This document shows positions 42,992 to 51,910 of a DNA stretch of 64,000 bases, piece after piece. The notes beneath the pieces were generated by a model. That model worked only from the letters and a program-made list of their open reading frames with translations. It was not told where the DNA came from and did not search any database. The stretch is from the NCBI RefSeq assembly GCF_000241055.1, contig NZ_CM001398.1, forward strand, positions 1,769,826-1,833,825. The letters run 5' to 3'. A program made the position numbers and the translations under genes. Position 1 is the stretch's first letter. Every line of letters starts with the position of its first letter. This DNA comes from Oenococcus kitaharae DSM 17330. Lineage in GTDB: Bacteria > Bacillota > Bacilli > Lactobacillales > Lactobacillaceae.

Positions 42992-44233
42992 GTGAGCAAG
43001 ATGGCTTATAAAACATTAAAAACAGTTGCCTACGAGGCGCATAATGATATCAAGACAATTCAGGCCGAGTACGACCGCCGGCAGCAGAACTATGGTGTTT
43101 TCAAAACTGGCCTCTTCCCATATCTTAAAAAAGGACGCACCCTCGCCGAGGATAGCCGGGAAATCTTTCTGATTCCTTTACGAGAAATCGCAATCTCATC
43201 GGAACGGATCGAATATAATTCGGCAGAAATCAAATCACTCATGGCCCAGTTGCCAACTCAAGCCCGACAGCTTTATATCGACAACAAATTGGCTTTAGAA
43301 CTGCTCAAAACCAATCAGCTGGCTGGCTTAAAGCCCTCTAGGCCTGAGGTTGCGATCGCAATGGAGCAAGCCGATACAAAATCTTTTCAGCAGATCCGTT
43401 TTGCTCCGATGGCGCGTATGTATCGCAGGCTTGTTAGAAAAGACTATCAGCGGATTGAAAGCCTCGTTGATATCCGCAAAATCTATGATCAGCTGCTAGT
43501 TGGCTTGATCGATTCTCAGCAGCTGCCGGATGGCGCCTTTTTCCGTGCCGGTCAGACGACTGTACTGGATAAAAATCGTGACAGCGCTTATGAGCTGCCG
43601 GCTGATGAAAACGGCTTGGAAAATCGTTTGCAGCATTGGCTGCAGTTTATTTCTAATAAGAATATCCCCTTTATGATTAAAGGCTTGCTGGCACATGCTT
43701 ATTTCATTAATATCCGGCCTTTTTACGACGGCAATCTGCGTACAGCCCGCTACATACTGACATCATATCTGGCCAGAAAACTCGATATCATCACAGCTTT
43801 GAGCCTTGCCAGTGCTATCAGCGACAACCAGGAAAAATTTCAAAAAGCGCTGTCTGCTGTCGACGACTACCGGAATTATGCAGAAGGCAGTTTCTTTGTT
43901 TTGGATATGCTCTCGATGATTGAAGAAAAACAGCAGCAGCTGCTTGAAGAATTAAGTGCCAGCTGCCAGGCATTTCAACTGAAAAATGAAAAAATCCGTC
44001 AACAGCATGCGACGGCTGAGACGGATTATTATGTCTTAAACACGCTATTGCAGTCCGGCCTATTTGCGGCTGGCATCGACCAAGGCCTGCTGGACCGAGA
44101 CATCCTCAGCCAAGCAAAAAATTATGGTTTATCAAAACGCGCTGTCGGCCTCGCCTTAAAGGACCTGACAAACAGGCAACTCATCCAGCTGGTCAAGAAA
44201 AATCCGATGCAGCACGTGTTCGAGATGAATTAG
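42992..44233 (+). CDS. Fic-domain protein with substituted catalytic motif
   Basis: 413 residues: Fic-N-like region (about 10-125), Fic core (about 160-310) and a C-terminal winged-helix-like region. The core motif normally HPFxxGNGRxxR reads RPFYDGNLRTAR at 242-253: the catalytic His is Arg242 and the second Gly is Leu249. The inhibitory motif (S/T)xxxE(G/N) is represented by SSERIEYN (69-76), with Tyr in place of Gly. AMP transfer by the usual mechanism should be impossible, so it may have lost activity or use other chemistry. Start GTG at 42992 or ATG three codons later; no SD. Confidence 0.85.
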   Translation: MSKMAYKTLKTVAYEAHNDIKTIQAEYDRRQQNYGVFKTGLFPYLKKGRTLAEDSREIFLIPLREIAISSERIEYNSAEIKSLMAQLPTQARQLYIDNKLALELLKTNQLAGLKPSRPEVAIAMEQADTKSFQQIRFAPMARMYRRLVRKDYQRIESLVDIRKIYDQLLVGLIDSQQLPDGAFFRAGQTTVLDKNRDSAYELPADENGLENRLQHWLQFISNKNIPFMIKGLLAHAYFINIRPFYDGNLRTARYILTSYLARKLDIITALSLASAISDNQEKFQKALSAVDDYRNYAEGSFFVLDMLSMIEEKQQQLLEELSASCQAFQLKNEKIRQQHATAETDYYVLNTLLQSGLFAAGIDQGLLDRDILSQAKNYGLSKRAVGLALKDLTNRQLIQLVKKNPMQHVFEMN

Positions 44234-44355
44234 TCTTGTGACGACGACGGAAAATATCACTCATGTGCAAGCAGGCCGAAAAAGCCATGAACAGCTATAT
44301 AATTAACAACAACCGAGCAAACGGCTGGTCAAATTAATGTTAGAAAGTGCCTCTT

Positions 44356-45051
44356 ATGTCAGATAAAAAAACACTCATTTTTGCCCATCGTGGTATTCCC
44401 GCGCTAATAGCGGAAAATTCTCTCTCATCATTTCGATATGCAGTTGAGCACCATGCTGACGGCATTGAATTCGATGTCCATCTGACTAAAGACCGCATCC
44501 CCGTGATCATGCACGATGAACGTTTGGATCGTACCAGCGACAGCAGCGGTTTTATCAAAGACAAGACTTTTGCCGAATTAAGACAGAACCATTTAAAAGA
44601 TGGCCAGCAGATTCCTTCTTTAAAAGAATTCTTGGAACTGGTTAATCAGCAGCCTATCCGCCTGAATTTAGAATTTAAAACGGATATGTTTCATTACGAA
44701 AACATTGAAAATATCGTCATGGACATGGTCAGCCGTTATGATTTGAAATTCCCTGTTATTTACTCTTCTTTCTATTTGAATTCACTTCGAAATGGCTACG
44801 CGATTGATCCGACAGGCCAATATTGTTTTCTGCATGCCAGATATGTGCATAACCCAGAGCATTTTATGAAAGTTAATCACCTTGCCGGCCTTCATTTAAA
44901 GCACTACCAAAAGCTCCCAGGCGGATTGCCGCAGAGAATTTGGACCGTCGATGACCCTTCAGAAGAAAAGAAACTACTGAAAAAAGGTGTTGCCGGTATT
45001 TTTACAAACAATTTTCTGCAGGCGGGCCAAGTCGCAGCCTTTTTCCAGTAA
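44356..45051 (+). CDS. Glycerophosphodiester phosphodiesterase
   Basis: About 231 residues, TIM-barrel GDPD: FAHRGIPALIAENS, catalytic ExD in GIEFDVHLTKD, and VIMHDERLDRT. It hydrolyses glycerophosphodiesters to glycerol-3-phosphate and alcohols. No signal peptide, so cytoplasmic. The ATG at 44356 gives the usual N-terminus; a GTG three codons earlier is possible, and neither has a strong SD. Followed after 35 bases by a phosphoesterase gene. Confidence 0.92.
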   Translation: MSDKKTLIFAHRGIPALIAENSLSSFRYAVEHHADGIEFDVHLTKDRIPVIMHDERLDRTSDSSGFIKDKTFAELRQNHLKDGQQIPSLKEFLELVNQQPIRLNLEFKTDMFHYENIENIVMDMVSRYDLKFPVIYSSFYLNSLRNGYAIDPTGQYCFLHARYVHNPEHFMKVNHLAGLHLKHYQKLPGGLPQRIWTVDDPSEEKKLLKKGVAGIFTNNFLQAGQVAAFFQ

Positions 45052-45086
45052 AATAAAGGTAGCAGCAAAATAATAGGAGCTTTCTC

Positions 45087-45953
45087 ATGGAATTATTGTC
45101 CACTGACCAACAAGCCTTCAGAATCTGCCAGCTAACTGATCTGCATCTGGGCAGCCGCCCTTTTTCCGTTGAGGATCAAGAGACGCTCAAACGCATCGGC
45201 CGAGTACTAGCCAGTGAACATTTTGATCTGATTATCATCACAGGTGATTTGATTTGGGGAAATAGAATCAAGCAGCCTGAAGAAGTTTTGAGTTATTTTT
45301 ATCGTATGTTTGACCAAATCGATACGCCAATTGCTGTGACCTACGGCAATCATGATACCGAGGGAGATTTTGACCGCAAGCGTCTACGCGAGCTGGAAAA
45401 GTTGATTAAGCATCCTGCCAGCAAATATGATATTTTTGTTTTTCACGATTTGGAAAATTACGTCTTAAAAGTCTTTGATCGCAATAGCCGAGAGCTGTCT
45501 CACCTGCTCTATGTCTGGGACAGCGGTGCCTACAGCAGCAATAATCGTATGGGCTTGTACGAGCCAATCAACCCTGAACAGATCCGCTGGTTTGCTCAGC
45601 TGCCTGAGCCAGTCAACCCGGATCGTGCCGATTTAGGCTTCATTCACATTCCGATCCCTGAATTTGCACAGGCACAAAACTTGATCCGTGATGGTCAGAT
45701 AGCCGAAAAAGTCGGTTCACCGGAAATTAATTCCGGCCTCTTCTACAGTCTGCTGCAAAAAGAGAATTTCAAAGCCCTGTTTGCCGGCCACGATCATGAC
45801 AATAATTTTACGGGCAGCTACAAGGGGATTGACCTGGTCTACGGCAACGTCAGCGGCTATAACACTTACGGCAAACTGGCGCGCGGTTATAAATTAATCG
45901 AACTGTATCCCGATCATGCGATCTATAAAAATATTCCCTTTGTCATTGATTGA
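45087..45953 (+). CDS. Calcineurin-like metallophosphoesterase
   Basis: 288 residues with the metal-binding set QLTDLHLG, IITGDLIWGN, TYGNHDTEG and the C-terminal FAGHDHDNNF. The closest family style is the purple-acid-phosphatase-like/YkuE group; substrate unknown. No signal peptide seen. SD AGGAG seven bases before the ATG. Likely cotranscribed with the GDPD gene, suggesting phospholipid or teichoic-acid phosphate turnover. Confidence 0.9.
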   Translation: MELLSTDQQAFRICQLTDLHLGSRPFSVEDQETLKRIGRVLASEHFDLIIITGDLIWGNRIKQPEEVLSYFYRMFDQIDTPIAVTYGNHDTEGDFDRKRLRELEKLIKHPASKYDIFVFHDLENYVLKVFDRNSRELSHLLYVWDSGAYSSNNRMGLYEPINPEQIRWFAQLPEPVNPDRADLGFIHIPIPEFAQAQNLIRDGQIAEKVGSPEINSGLFYSLLQKENFKALFAGHDHDNNFTGSYKGIDLVYGNVSGYNTYGKLARGYKLIELYPDHAIYKNIPFVID

Positions 45954-45968
45954 TTGATTTTATATATA

Positions 45969-45999
45969 TGAAAAGACCGCTGCTAAGGGCGGTCTTTTT
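45969..45999 (+). terminator. Bidirectional terminator
   Basis: AAAAGACCGC and GCGGTCTTTT around an eight-base loop, with T-run. It separates the phosphoesterase gene (plus) from the sugar ABC operon (minus). Confidence 0.9.
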
Positions 46000-46019
46000 G
46001 TTTGGCTTCACAAGTAGAT

Positions 46020-46856
46020 TTACTTCACAGCACCATTGACGACACCACTGATAATCTGCTTTTGTGCAAACAGGTAGAAAATCAGCACCGGCAGCGACGC
46101 CAGCATATAAGAAGCAAAGGCCAGATTGTAATTTGTGCCGAATTGCGACTGAAAAACCAACTGCGCCATCGGCAATGTGACGGCTGAATTACCGTTTCCA
46201 CTCAATACAACCAATGGCAGCAGCAAGTCATTCCATGAGGCTAAGGCCGTCAGAATAGCGACCGTGGCGTGCATGGGCTTTAGCAATGGAAAAATAATTT
46301 TCCAGAAAATCTGCCAGCTGTTGGCGCCGTCCAGATAAGCAGCTTCGTCTAAGCTAACCGTGATATTTTTCAGGTAGCCGACATACAAGAGAACACTCAT
46401 CGACATTTGGAAGACCAGATACATGAGTACCAGGCCGAATTTATTATCGATTCGCAGAAATGACAGCTGTTTGACCAAAGGCAGCATCAGCATGGAAAAG
46501 GGCACAAACATTGCACTCACAAGGTAATAATAAGTCCAGCGATAAAAGCGCTTATTCATGTTGCGGGCGATCGCGTAGGAAATGATCGACGTTAGCAGGA
46601 CGACAACAACGACACTGCAGACCGTAATCACCAATGAATTGAAGGCCGTTTGAAAGAAATTAGTCGTGGTGATCGCGTCTATAAAATTAGCAAACTGTAA
46701 AATTTTCGGAAAACGGAAGAAGTTGGCTAGATTTGTGCCCATTTCCGATGGCTTTTTCAAAGATATAACAATCGCCATGTATAGTGGGATCAGAATCAGG
46801 ACTGATAGGATCGTGACAAGAATCGTTGTTAGCCAATTAGTTTTATGAGCTGTCAT
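46020..46856 (-). CDS. Sugar ABC transporter permease, MalG type
   Basis: 278 residues, six membrane helices, and the EAA loop EAAYLDGANSWQIFWKIIFP. Inner-membrane permease of the CUT1 family. Its start overlaps the MalF-type gene by 4 bp (ATGA). Last gene of the operon. Confidence 0.94.
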   Translation of the reverse strand: MTAHKTNWLTTILVTILSVLILIPLYMAIVISLKKPSEMGTNLANFFRFPKILQFANFIDAITTTNFFQTAFNSLVITVCSVVVVVLLTSIISYAIARNMNKRFYRWTYYYLVSAMFVPFSMLMLPLVKQLSFLRIDNKFGLVLMYLVFQMSMSVLLYVGYLKNITVSLDEAAYLDGANSWQIFWKIIFPLLKPMHATVAILTALASWNDLLLPLVVLSGNGNSAVTLPMAQLVFQSQFGTNYNLAFASYMLASLPVLIFYLFAQKQIISGVVNGAVK

Positions 46857-47713
46857 AACTGTACCTCCCGTTTATTCAAAACTTTCAGCTGGAACACGGA
46901 AATCGCCACAATGATAATGAAGTAAATCACCGAATTGGCGCTTTGATAACCGAATTGATTGCCGCTGAGGCCGTTTTGATAAATCAGCATCGAGATTGAA
47001 GTCGTCGAAGAAGCCGGCCCGCCGCCAGTCAAGGACATGATTTGATCGAAGACCATCAGGAAATTTCTCATGCTGACAACCAAATTGATCGTAAAGAAAG
47101 GTGCCAACAGTGGGAATGTAATCGTCCAGAAAGTGTTCCAACTGCTGCTGCCGTCCATTTTAGCCGCTTCGTAAATATCCGTGGGAATCGTCTGCAGGCC
47201 GGAAATATAAATCAGAATGTTAAAAGCTACAGACTGCCAGGCAACCGTGATCACGATTCCGATCCAAGCGGTGCCCGCGTTTCCTAAAATACTGGAAGAA
47301 AGAAAGACCCAACCTAGTGCTTTGCCCACTGACGGCAGCATGAAAGTGAAAATGTAATTGAAAATATAACCCACGATCAAGCCGCCTAGGACATAAGGCA
47401 GAAAATAAATGCCTCTGAAGAAGGTCTTGAACTTCACATTTGAATTCAAGGCCAAGGCCAGTAGAATGCCAATCACGTTGACCACAACAGTCGTGACGAC
47501 CGCAAATTTAAAGGTGAACCAGTATGAAGATAGGACCGATCCGTCCGTAAACAGACGGAAATAGTTGCTGAGGCCGATAAATCGAAATGTGCCAAAGCCT
47601 TTTGAATTCGTCAAACTGTAGACGAATCCTGTCAGCAGCGGCACCGTATCGAACAGAAAGAAAATCACGACCAGCGGCACTGTCATTAATAGAAATATTT
47701 TTTTGCGACTCAT
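46853..47713 (-). CDS. Sugar ABC transporter permease, MalF type
   Basis: 286 residues with about six membrane helices and the EAA loop EAAKMDGSSSWNTFWTITFP. It forms the channel with the MalG-type partner. It overlaps the binding-protein stop by one base (TAATG). Confidence 0.94.
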   Translation of the reverse strand: MSRKKIFLLMTVPLVVIFFLFDTVPLLTGFVYSLTNSKGFGTFRFIGLSNYFRLFTDGSVLSSYWFTFKFAVVTTVVVNVIGILLALALNSNVKFKTFFRGIYFLPYVLGGLIVGYIFNYIFTFMLPSVGKALGWVFLSSSILGNAGTAWIGIVITVAWQSVAFNILIYISGLQTIPTDIYEAAKMDGSSSWNTFWTITFPLLAPFFTINLVVSMRNFLMVFDQIMSLTGGGPASSTTSISMLIYQNGLSGNQFGYQSANSVIYFIIIVAISVFQLKVLNKREVQL

Positions 47714-48963
47714 TATTCGCCATCCCCTTGTGGACCTAAAATATTCTTCAAACCACTGTTCATCTGATTAGTAAAGGTCTTGGCTTTCTCGTGATTCACC
47801 AGATAAGCCTGCAGCATGCTCGGTATTTGCAACTCAGTCGGGTACATATATTGCGGCGACATCGTGATGCGGCCTTCACGCAAATTCGGCACCACATCGC
47901 TGATTGAAGCTGGATAGGTGTTAGCCTTTTTCAGCGTTGACAAGGCAAATTGCTGCTTCAGATATTTTTCGTAAGGGCCATTCGCCAGCATATAGGTCAG
48001 CAATTTTCTCGTCGCGGCATAATGCCTCGTCTTTTTTGAAATGGAAAAGACAATATCGATCCCGGAAACACTCTTGCTAGGCTTGTTATTATTAGCAGGA
48101 AAAGTAAACATGCCAAGATTGATTTTTGGGTTAACCTGCTTGATTAACGGAATGGCCCAGTTTCCCTGCAGGTACATGTAGCTTTTGCCGTTAGCAAAGG
48201 CTGAAGTAGCGTCGTTATAGTTATAGGAAAAAACGTCTCCTTGCGAATATTGATCAAGCTGGCGCAGTTTTTGCAAAGGCCGATTATATTCGGCATCGTA
48301 TTTTCCGATTGTCGCAGCCGTGATATTGAAGGCACGTGCTTTCATCAAATTACCAGCCAGAGGGTTAAAAGCCTGCTGGATCGTCCAGTCATCCTTATAG
48401 CCTAAATACAGCGGCGTTTTCCCTTCGGCTTTCAATCTTTTGCATAGAGCAATAAATTCAGGCCAAGTCTGCGGTATTTTCAATCCCGATTTTGCAAACA
48501 GCGTCTTGTTGTATAAAACACCTGAGACATTAGCTGCATATGGCACACCATGGATTTGGCTGCTTTTTTCCAAAAACTTCATATTTGCTACATATGAAGG
48601 GCTGAACTGCTTTAGAAGCGGGTCATGCGTCAGATTCCGGAAAACATCTGCTTTGGCGTAATCGACATAATACTGTTCACCGCCTAGGCCGATTAAATCC
48701 GGTACCCGGCCTTTGACCATGCGTGTTTTCAAAACTGTGTAGGCACCGCCTGGCGCAGAAAGCTCGACGTGGATATTGGGATTTTGTTTTTCAAAACCAT
48801 TAATCAGGCTTTGAAATGTGGCAGTCGCTTCCGGCTTAAACACAAACAATTCAATGCTGACACCCTTCTTTTTCGGCATCCGGACAGCCCAGATCGAGAA
48901 CAGAGCAACCAGAACTGCCGCAACAATGATCACCCATATGTAAATTTGACGACTTTTTTTCAT
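47713..48963 (-). CDS. Sugar ABC transporter substrate-binding protein with membrane anchor
   Basis: About 416 residues, SBP_bac_1 fold: SIELFVFKPEATATFQSLINGFEKQNPNIHV, a WPEFIALCKRL segment and SYMYLQGNWAIP. The N-terminal hydrophobic stretch (about 7-27) has no cysteine and no AXA site, so it should be an uncleaved membrane anchor rather than a lipoprotein. The ATG at 48963 follows AAGGAG. It starts three bases after the GH13 stop. The ligand is probably a maltose- or isomaltose-type oligosaccharide from the operon partner. Confidence 0.9.
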   Translation of the reverse strand: MKKSRQIYIWVIIVAAVLVALFSIWAVRMPKKKGVSIELFVFKPEATATFQSLINGFEKQNPNIHVELSAPGGAYTVLKTRMVKGRVPDLIGLGGEQYYVDYAKADVFRNLTHDPLLKQFSPSYVANMKFLEKSSQIHGVPYAANVSGVLYNKTLFAKSGLKIPQTWPEFIALCKRLKAEGKTPLYLGYKDDWTIQQAFNPLAGNLMKARAFNITAATIGKYDAEYNRPLQKLRQLDQYSQGDVFSYNYNDATSAFANGKSYMYLQGNWAIPLIKQVNPKINLGMFTFPANNNKPSKSVSGIDIVFSISKKTRHYAATRKLLTYMLANGPYEKYLKQQFALSTLKKANTYPASISDVVPNLREGRITMSPQYMYPTELQIPSMLQAYLVNHEKAKTFTNQMNSGLKNILGPQGDGE

Positions 48964-48965
48964 GG

Positions 48966-50609
48966 TTACTCCTTTTTGGACGAGAACCAAATCGCTTCAT
49001 AAGGCCGCAGCACAGCCTCTTTAAAACTGCCCTGCCGGCGATCCTGATAATTAGCGGCCAGAACAGCAGACTGATTAGCCAAAAATGGTGACTGCCAAGA
49101 TAGGCTTTGATCGGAAAAATTCAAGATAACTGATAAATCAGCAGCAGCATCCGACCGCGTAAAGGCAAAAACGGCTTCCGGTGTATCAGGGATTTCTCGA
49201 TAAACACCATCTTGTAAAACTGGATTGTCTTTTCGCAGTTGAATGATTTTTTTGTAATAGGCCAAAATAGAATCTTGATCCTGCTGGCTTTGGCTGACAT
49301 TAATTTGGGAAAAGTTCGGATTGATTCCAATCCAGCTTTGGGCATCTGTAAAACCGGCACCAGCTTCTGACCCAGACCACTGGATTGGCGTCCGGGCGTT
49401 ATCCCGGCTGTTCTGTCCGATACGTGCCACAATATCTTCTTGGCTGAATCCCTCAGCTGCCATCTTATTGGCATAATTCAGCGACTCGACATCGCGAAAA
49501 TCCGACAAGGCCTGCCAAGGATAGTTGGTCATGCCGATTTCGTCACCTTGGAAAATATAAGGTGTACCCTGCAGAGAAAAAATCAGCGTCGCCAACAGTT
49601 TGGCACTTAAATCCCGGTATTGTGGGGAATCGTTGCCAAAACGCGAGACAATTCGTGGAAAATCGTGACTGCCTAGGAACTGTCCCGACCAGCCTTGACC
49701 ATTGAGTTCAGTCTGCCAAAGGCCGATGACACGTTTAAAATCAGCCATCGTAATTGGCCGTTTGATCCAGTCACCATTACGCAAATGATCCAGATTCATT
49801 AATTGAAACTGAAAAACCATCGTCATTTCACCGGTCTGAGGGTTCGTATAACGTTTAGCCTCTTTAATATCCGCACCGCCTGTCTCGCCAACCGTCAGAA
49901 TTTGCGGGTCTTTGCCATAACTGCGATTCTTTAATTCGGTCAGGTAACGGTGCGTCAAGTCGGAATCGTGAGTGATTTTCGTCTGCAGAATTTTGCCGAT
50001 ACCGTCAATGGCATCGAAACGAAAACCTTTGGCACCTTTAGCCATCCAAAAGTTGACCACCTCGGCCAGTTTTTCACGCACGAGCGGATTACGCCAATTC
50101 AAATCAGGCTGGCTTTTATCAAAAGAATGATAGTAATAACTTTGCCTGGCCTCATCAAACTGCCAGACCGAACCGCCAAAAGAAGCCTCGTCATCCGATC
50201 CCGAACCAGCTGCCATGTCCTTGGCATCGCGCCAAATATAAAAATCATCGTAAGGCTTAATCGAAGCACACGACTTGATGAACCAGTCATGCTGATCGGA
50301 AGTATGATTGAAAACCATGTCCAGCATGATGCCGATATGGCGGTCAGCCGCTTGAGCTGCCAAGGTTTCAAAATCGGACATTGTCCCGAACTCAGGATTG
50401 ATGGCATAATAATCGGACACATCGTAACCGTTGTCGTGGTTAGGCGATTTGAAAATCGGTGTCAGCCAAATCATTGTGATGCCTAAATCGCGCAGATAAT
50501 CCAATTTTTCCGTGATGCCGGGCAGATCGCCGATACCATCATGGTTGCTGTCTTTAAAACTTCGCGGATAAATCTGGTAAATCACCTGCTTATTGAGTTG
50601 CTCATTCAT
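48966..50609 (-). CDS. GH13 alpha-glucosidase (maltase / oligo-glucosidase group)
   Basis: 547 residues. GH13 regions: I, LDMVFNHTSDQH; II, GFRFDAIDGI with nucleophile Asp199; III, TVGETGG with acid/base Glu242; IV, FLGSHDFPRI with Asp316. No signal peptide, so it acts on imported sugars. In this subfamily the residue after the nucleophile tends to be Val in alpha-1,6 enzymes and Ala/Thr in alpha-1,4 enzymes; here it is Ala200, suggesting alpha-1,4 preference. The ATG at 50609 has a G-rich SD. First gene of the operon with the importer; a cre site lies upstream. Confidence 0.92.
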   Translation of the reverse strand: MNEQLNKQVIYQIYPRSFKDSNHDGIGDLPGITEKLDYLRDLGITMIWLTPIFKSPNHDNGYDVSDYYAINPEFGTMSDFETLAAQAADRHIGIMLDMVFNHTSDQHDWFIKSCASIKPYDDFYIWRDAKDMAAGSGSDDEASFGGSVWQFDEARQSYYYHSFDKSQPDLNWRNPLVREKLAEVVNFWMAKGAKGFRFDAIDGIGKILQTKITHDSDLTHRYLTELKNRSYGKDPQILTVGETGGADIKEAKRYTNPQTGEMTMVFQFQLMNLDHLRNGDWIKRPITMADFKRVIGLWQTELNGQGWSGQFLGSHDFPRIVSRFGNDSPQYRDLSAKLLATLIFSLQGTPYIFQGDEIGMTNYPWQALSDFRDVESLNYANKMAAEGFSQEDIVARIGQNSRDNARTPIQWSGSEAGAGFTDAQSWIGINPNFSQINVSQSQQDQDSILAYYKKIIQLRKDNPVLQDGVYREIPDTPEAVFAFTRSDAAADLSVILNFSDQSLSWQSPFLANQSAVLAANYQDRRQGSFKEAVLRPYEAIWFSSKKE

Positions 50610-50646
50610 CGTTAAACTTCCCCCCAAAGAAAAGAATATTTGTTTT

Positions 50647-50660
50647 TGTAAGCGTTTTCT
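50647..50660. promoter_or_regulatory. cre-like CcpA site between GH13 operon and araC-type gene
   Basis: TGTAAGCGTTTTCT matches cre except the last base, and has the same core as the pta site. It lies 38 bases upstream of the GH13 start and 36 upstream of the AraC gene, so it could repress both. Confidence 0.7.
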
Positions 50661-50695
50661 ATTAGAATAACAACTAAAAGTATAACGATATTGAT

Positions 50696-51610
50696 ATGAA
50701 TAAACTGACAAACACACTAAAAGATTTCACAAAACACGGCGGCCCGCTCACACCGCTCGTCATTTATGACCAAGATTATCCGCATGGCGGCCTGAATGTG
50801 CCCTACCATTGGCACGATGAATGGGAATGGATATGGGTCGAACAAGGCAACCTGAGTTTTACGATCGACGAGAAAAAGCTGATTGTACACGAAAATGACA
50901 TCGTCCTGATTAACAGCCGTGTCCTGCATGAAATCCGTTCGATCAAAAATACGCCTTCACTGCATCACGCGATTGTCTTTTCTCCGGAAATTTTGAAAAG
51001 CAGTTATGAAGATCAAATGATGGTGGAATTGATCAAACCTTTTCTGACTGGCAAAATTGTCCTGGACACGCTGCTGCCGGCTGATCGCAATGCGAAATAC
51101 CGTGCCTTAATGCAGCACATTATTACAGCACACGCTGCTGGCCAACAAGATTGGTATTTTCAGAGCAAAATTATGATTTTAGAACTGCTCGACCTTTTCT
51201 TTTCGGACCATCTCTTTCAGTCCCGTCCCGAAAAGGACCATGTCGATTTAAATGAACATTTCTTCCAAGCAGTCAGCTATATTCACGAAAATTACGCCAG
51301 AAAAATTACGATCCCTGAGTTGTCACAAATAACCGGCCTCTCTAGTGAATATTTTATTCGCAAATTCAAAAAAACTTATGACCAGACGCCGCTTGCTTAC
51401 ATCAATAATTTTCGGCTTTATAAAGCTGGTCAAATGCTAGCTGAAACGCACAATGACATTACTGAAATCTGTTTTGCCTGTGGATTCAACAGCGTCAGCT
51501 ATTTCATTAAATTGTTCAAACATGAGCAGCATATGTCGCCTGGTAAATACCGCAAACTCTTGTCAAGGACTCAGCATATTTCAACTGAGACAGCCACTGC
51601 GAGCCGTTAG
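50696..51610 (+). CDS. AraC-family transcriptional regulator
   Basis: 304 residues: N-terminal cupin sensor (YHWHDEWEWIWVEQG, about 38-52) and C-terminal double helix-turn-helix (about 195-295) with ITIPELSQITGLSSEYFIRKFK and ITEICFACGFNSVSYFIKLFK. It is divergent from the GH13/importer operon and most likely activates it in response to the oligosaccharide. TATAAC lies nine bases before the ATG and no SD is seen. Confidence 0.93.
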   Translation: MNKLTNTLKDFTKHGGPLTPLVIYDQDYPHGGLNVPYHWHDEWEWIWVEQGNLSFTIDEKKLIVHENDIVLINSRVLHEIRSIKNTPSLHHAIVFSPEILKSSYEDQMMVELIKPFLTGKIVLDTLLPADRNAKYRALMQHIITAHAAGQQDWYFQSKIMILELLDLFFSDHLFQSRPEKDHVDLNEHFFQAVSYIHENYARKITIPELSQITGLSSEYFIRKFKKTYDQTPLAYINNFRLYKAGQMLAETHNDITEICFACGFNSVSYFIKLFKHEQHMSPGKYRKLLSRTQHISTETATASR

Positions 51611-51626
51611 TCCATTGATGCCTATC

Positions 51627-51654
51627 AAAAAAGACCACAAATAGCGGTCTTTTT
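51627..51654 (+). terminator. Terminator after araC-type gene
   Basis: AAAAAGACC and GGTCTTTTT around a nine-base loop with flanking A and T tracts. It also insulates the convergent small gene. Confidence 0.85.
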
Positions 51655-51680
51655 ACTACGGAACTTTTTTAAATTTTAAT

Positions 51681-51884
51681 TTAACGGGAAGTCAGTGCAA
51701 CAATTAAACTATAAACAATACCAGCAACGACCACCAATACAACTAACCAAGAAATTAATTTTTGAGTAAAAGAATAGCCATTATGTTTTCTTGGACTCTC
51801 TTGTCGGTCGTAGCGCATCTCTTCCAGTTCGTGACTGATTTCTTGACGCAAAGGACTCGATGATTTGTCTTTTCTTTCTGCCAA
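51681..51884 (-). CDS. Small single-span membrane protein, last gene of the accessory Sec locus
   Basis: 67 residues: a charged N-terminal half (about 1-40, rich in Arg/Glu/Lys) and one C-terminal membrane helix (about 43-64, LISWLVVLVVVAGIVYSLIVAL). Its place 27 bases after gtfB suggests a counterpart of the tiny Asp4/Asp5 proteins of streptococcal SecA2 loci. It could equally be a DUF4044-type housekeeping protein, whose helix looks similar. I cannot decide from sequence. SD AAGGAG lies before the ATG. Confidence 0.7.
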   Translation of the reverse strand: MAERKDKSSSPLRQEISHELEEMRYDRQESPRKHNGYSFTQKLISWLVVLVVVAGIVYSLIVALTSR

Positions 51885-51910
51885 GATTTTCTACTCCTTA
51901 TTTATAGCCA

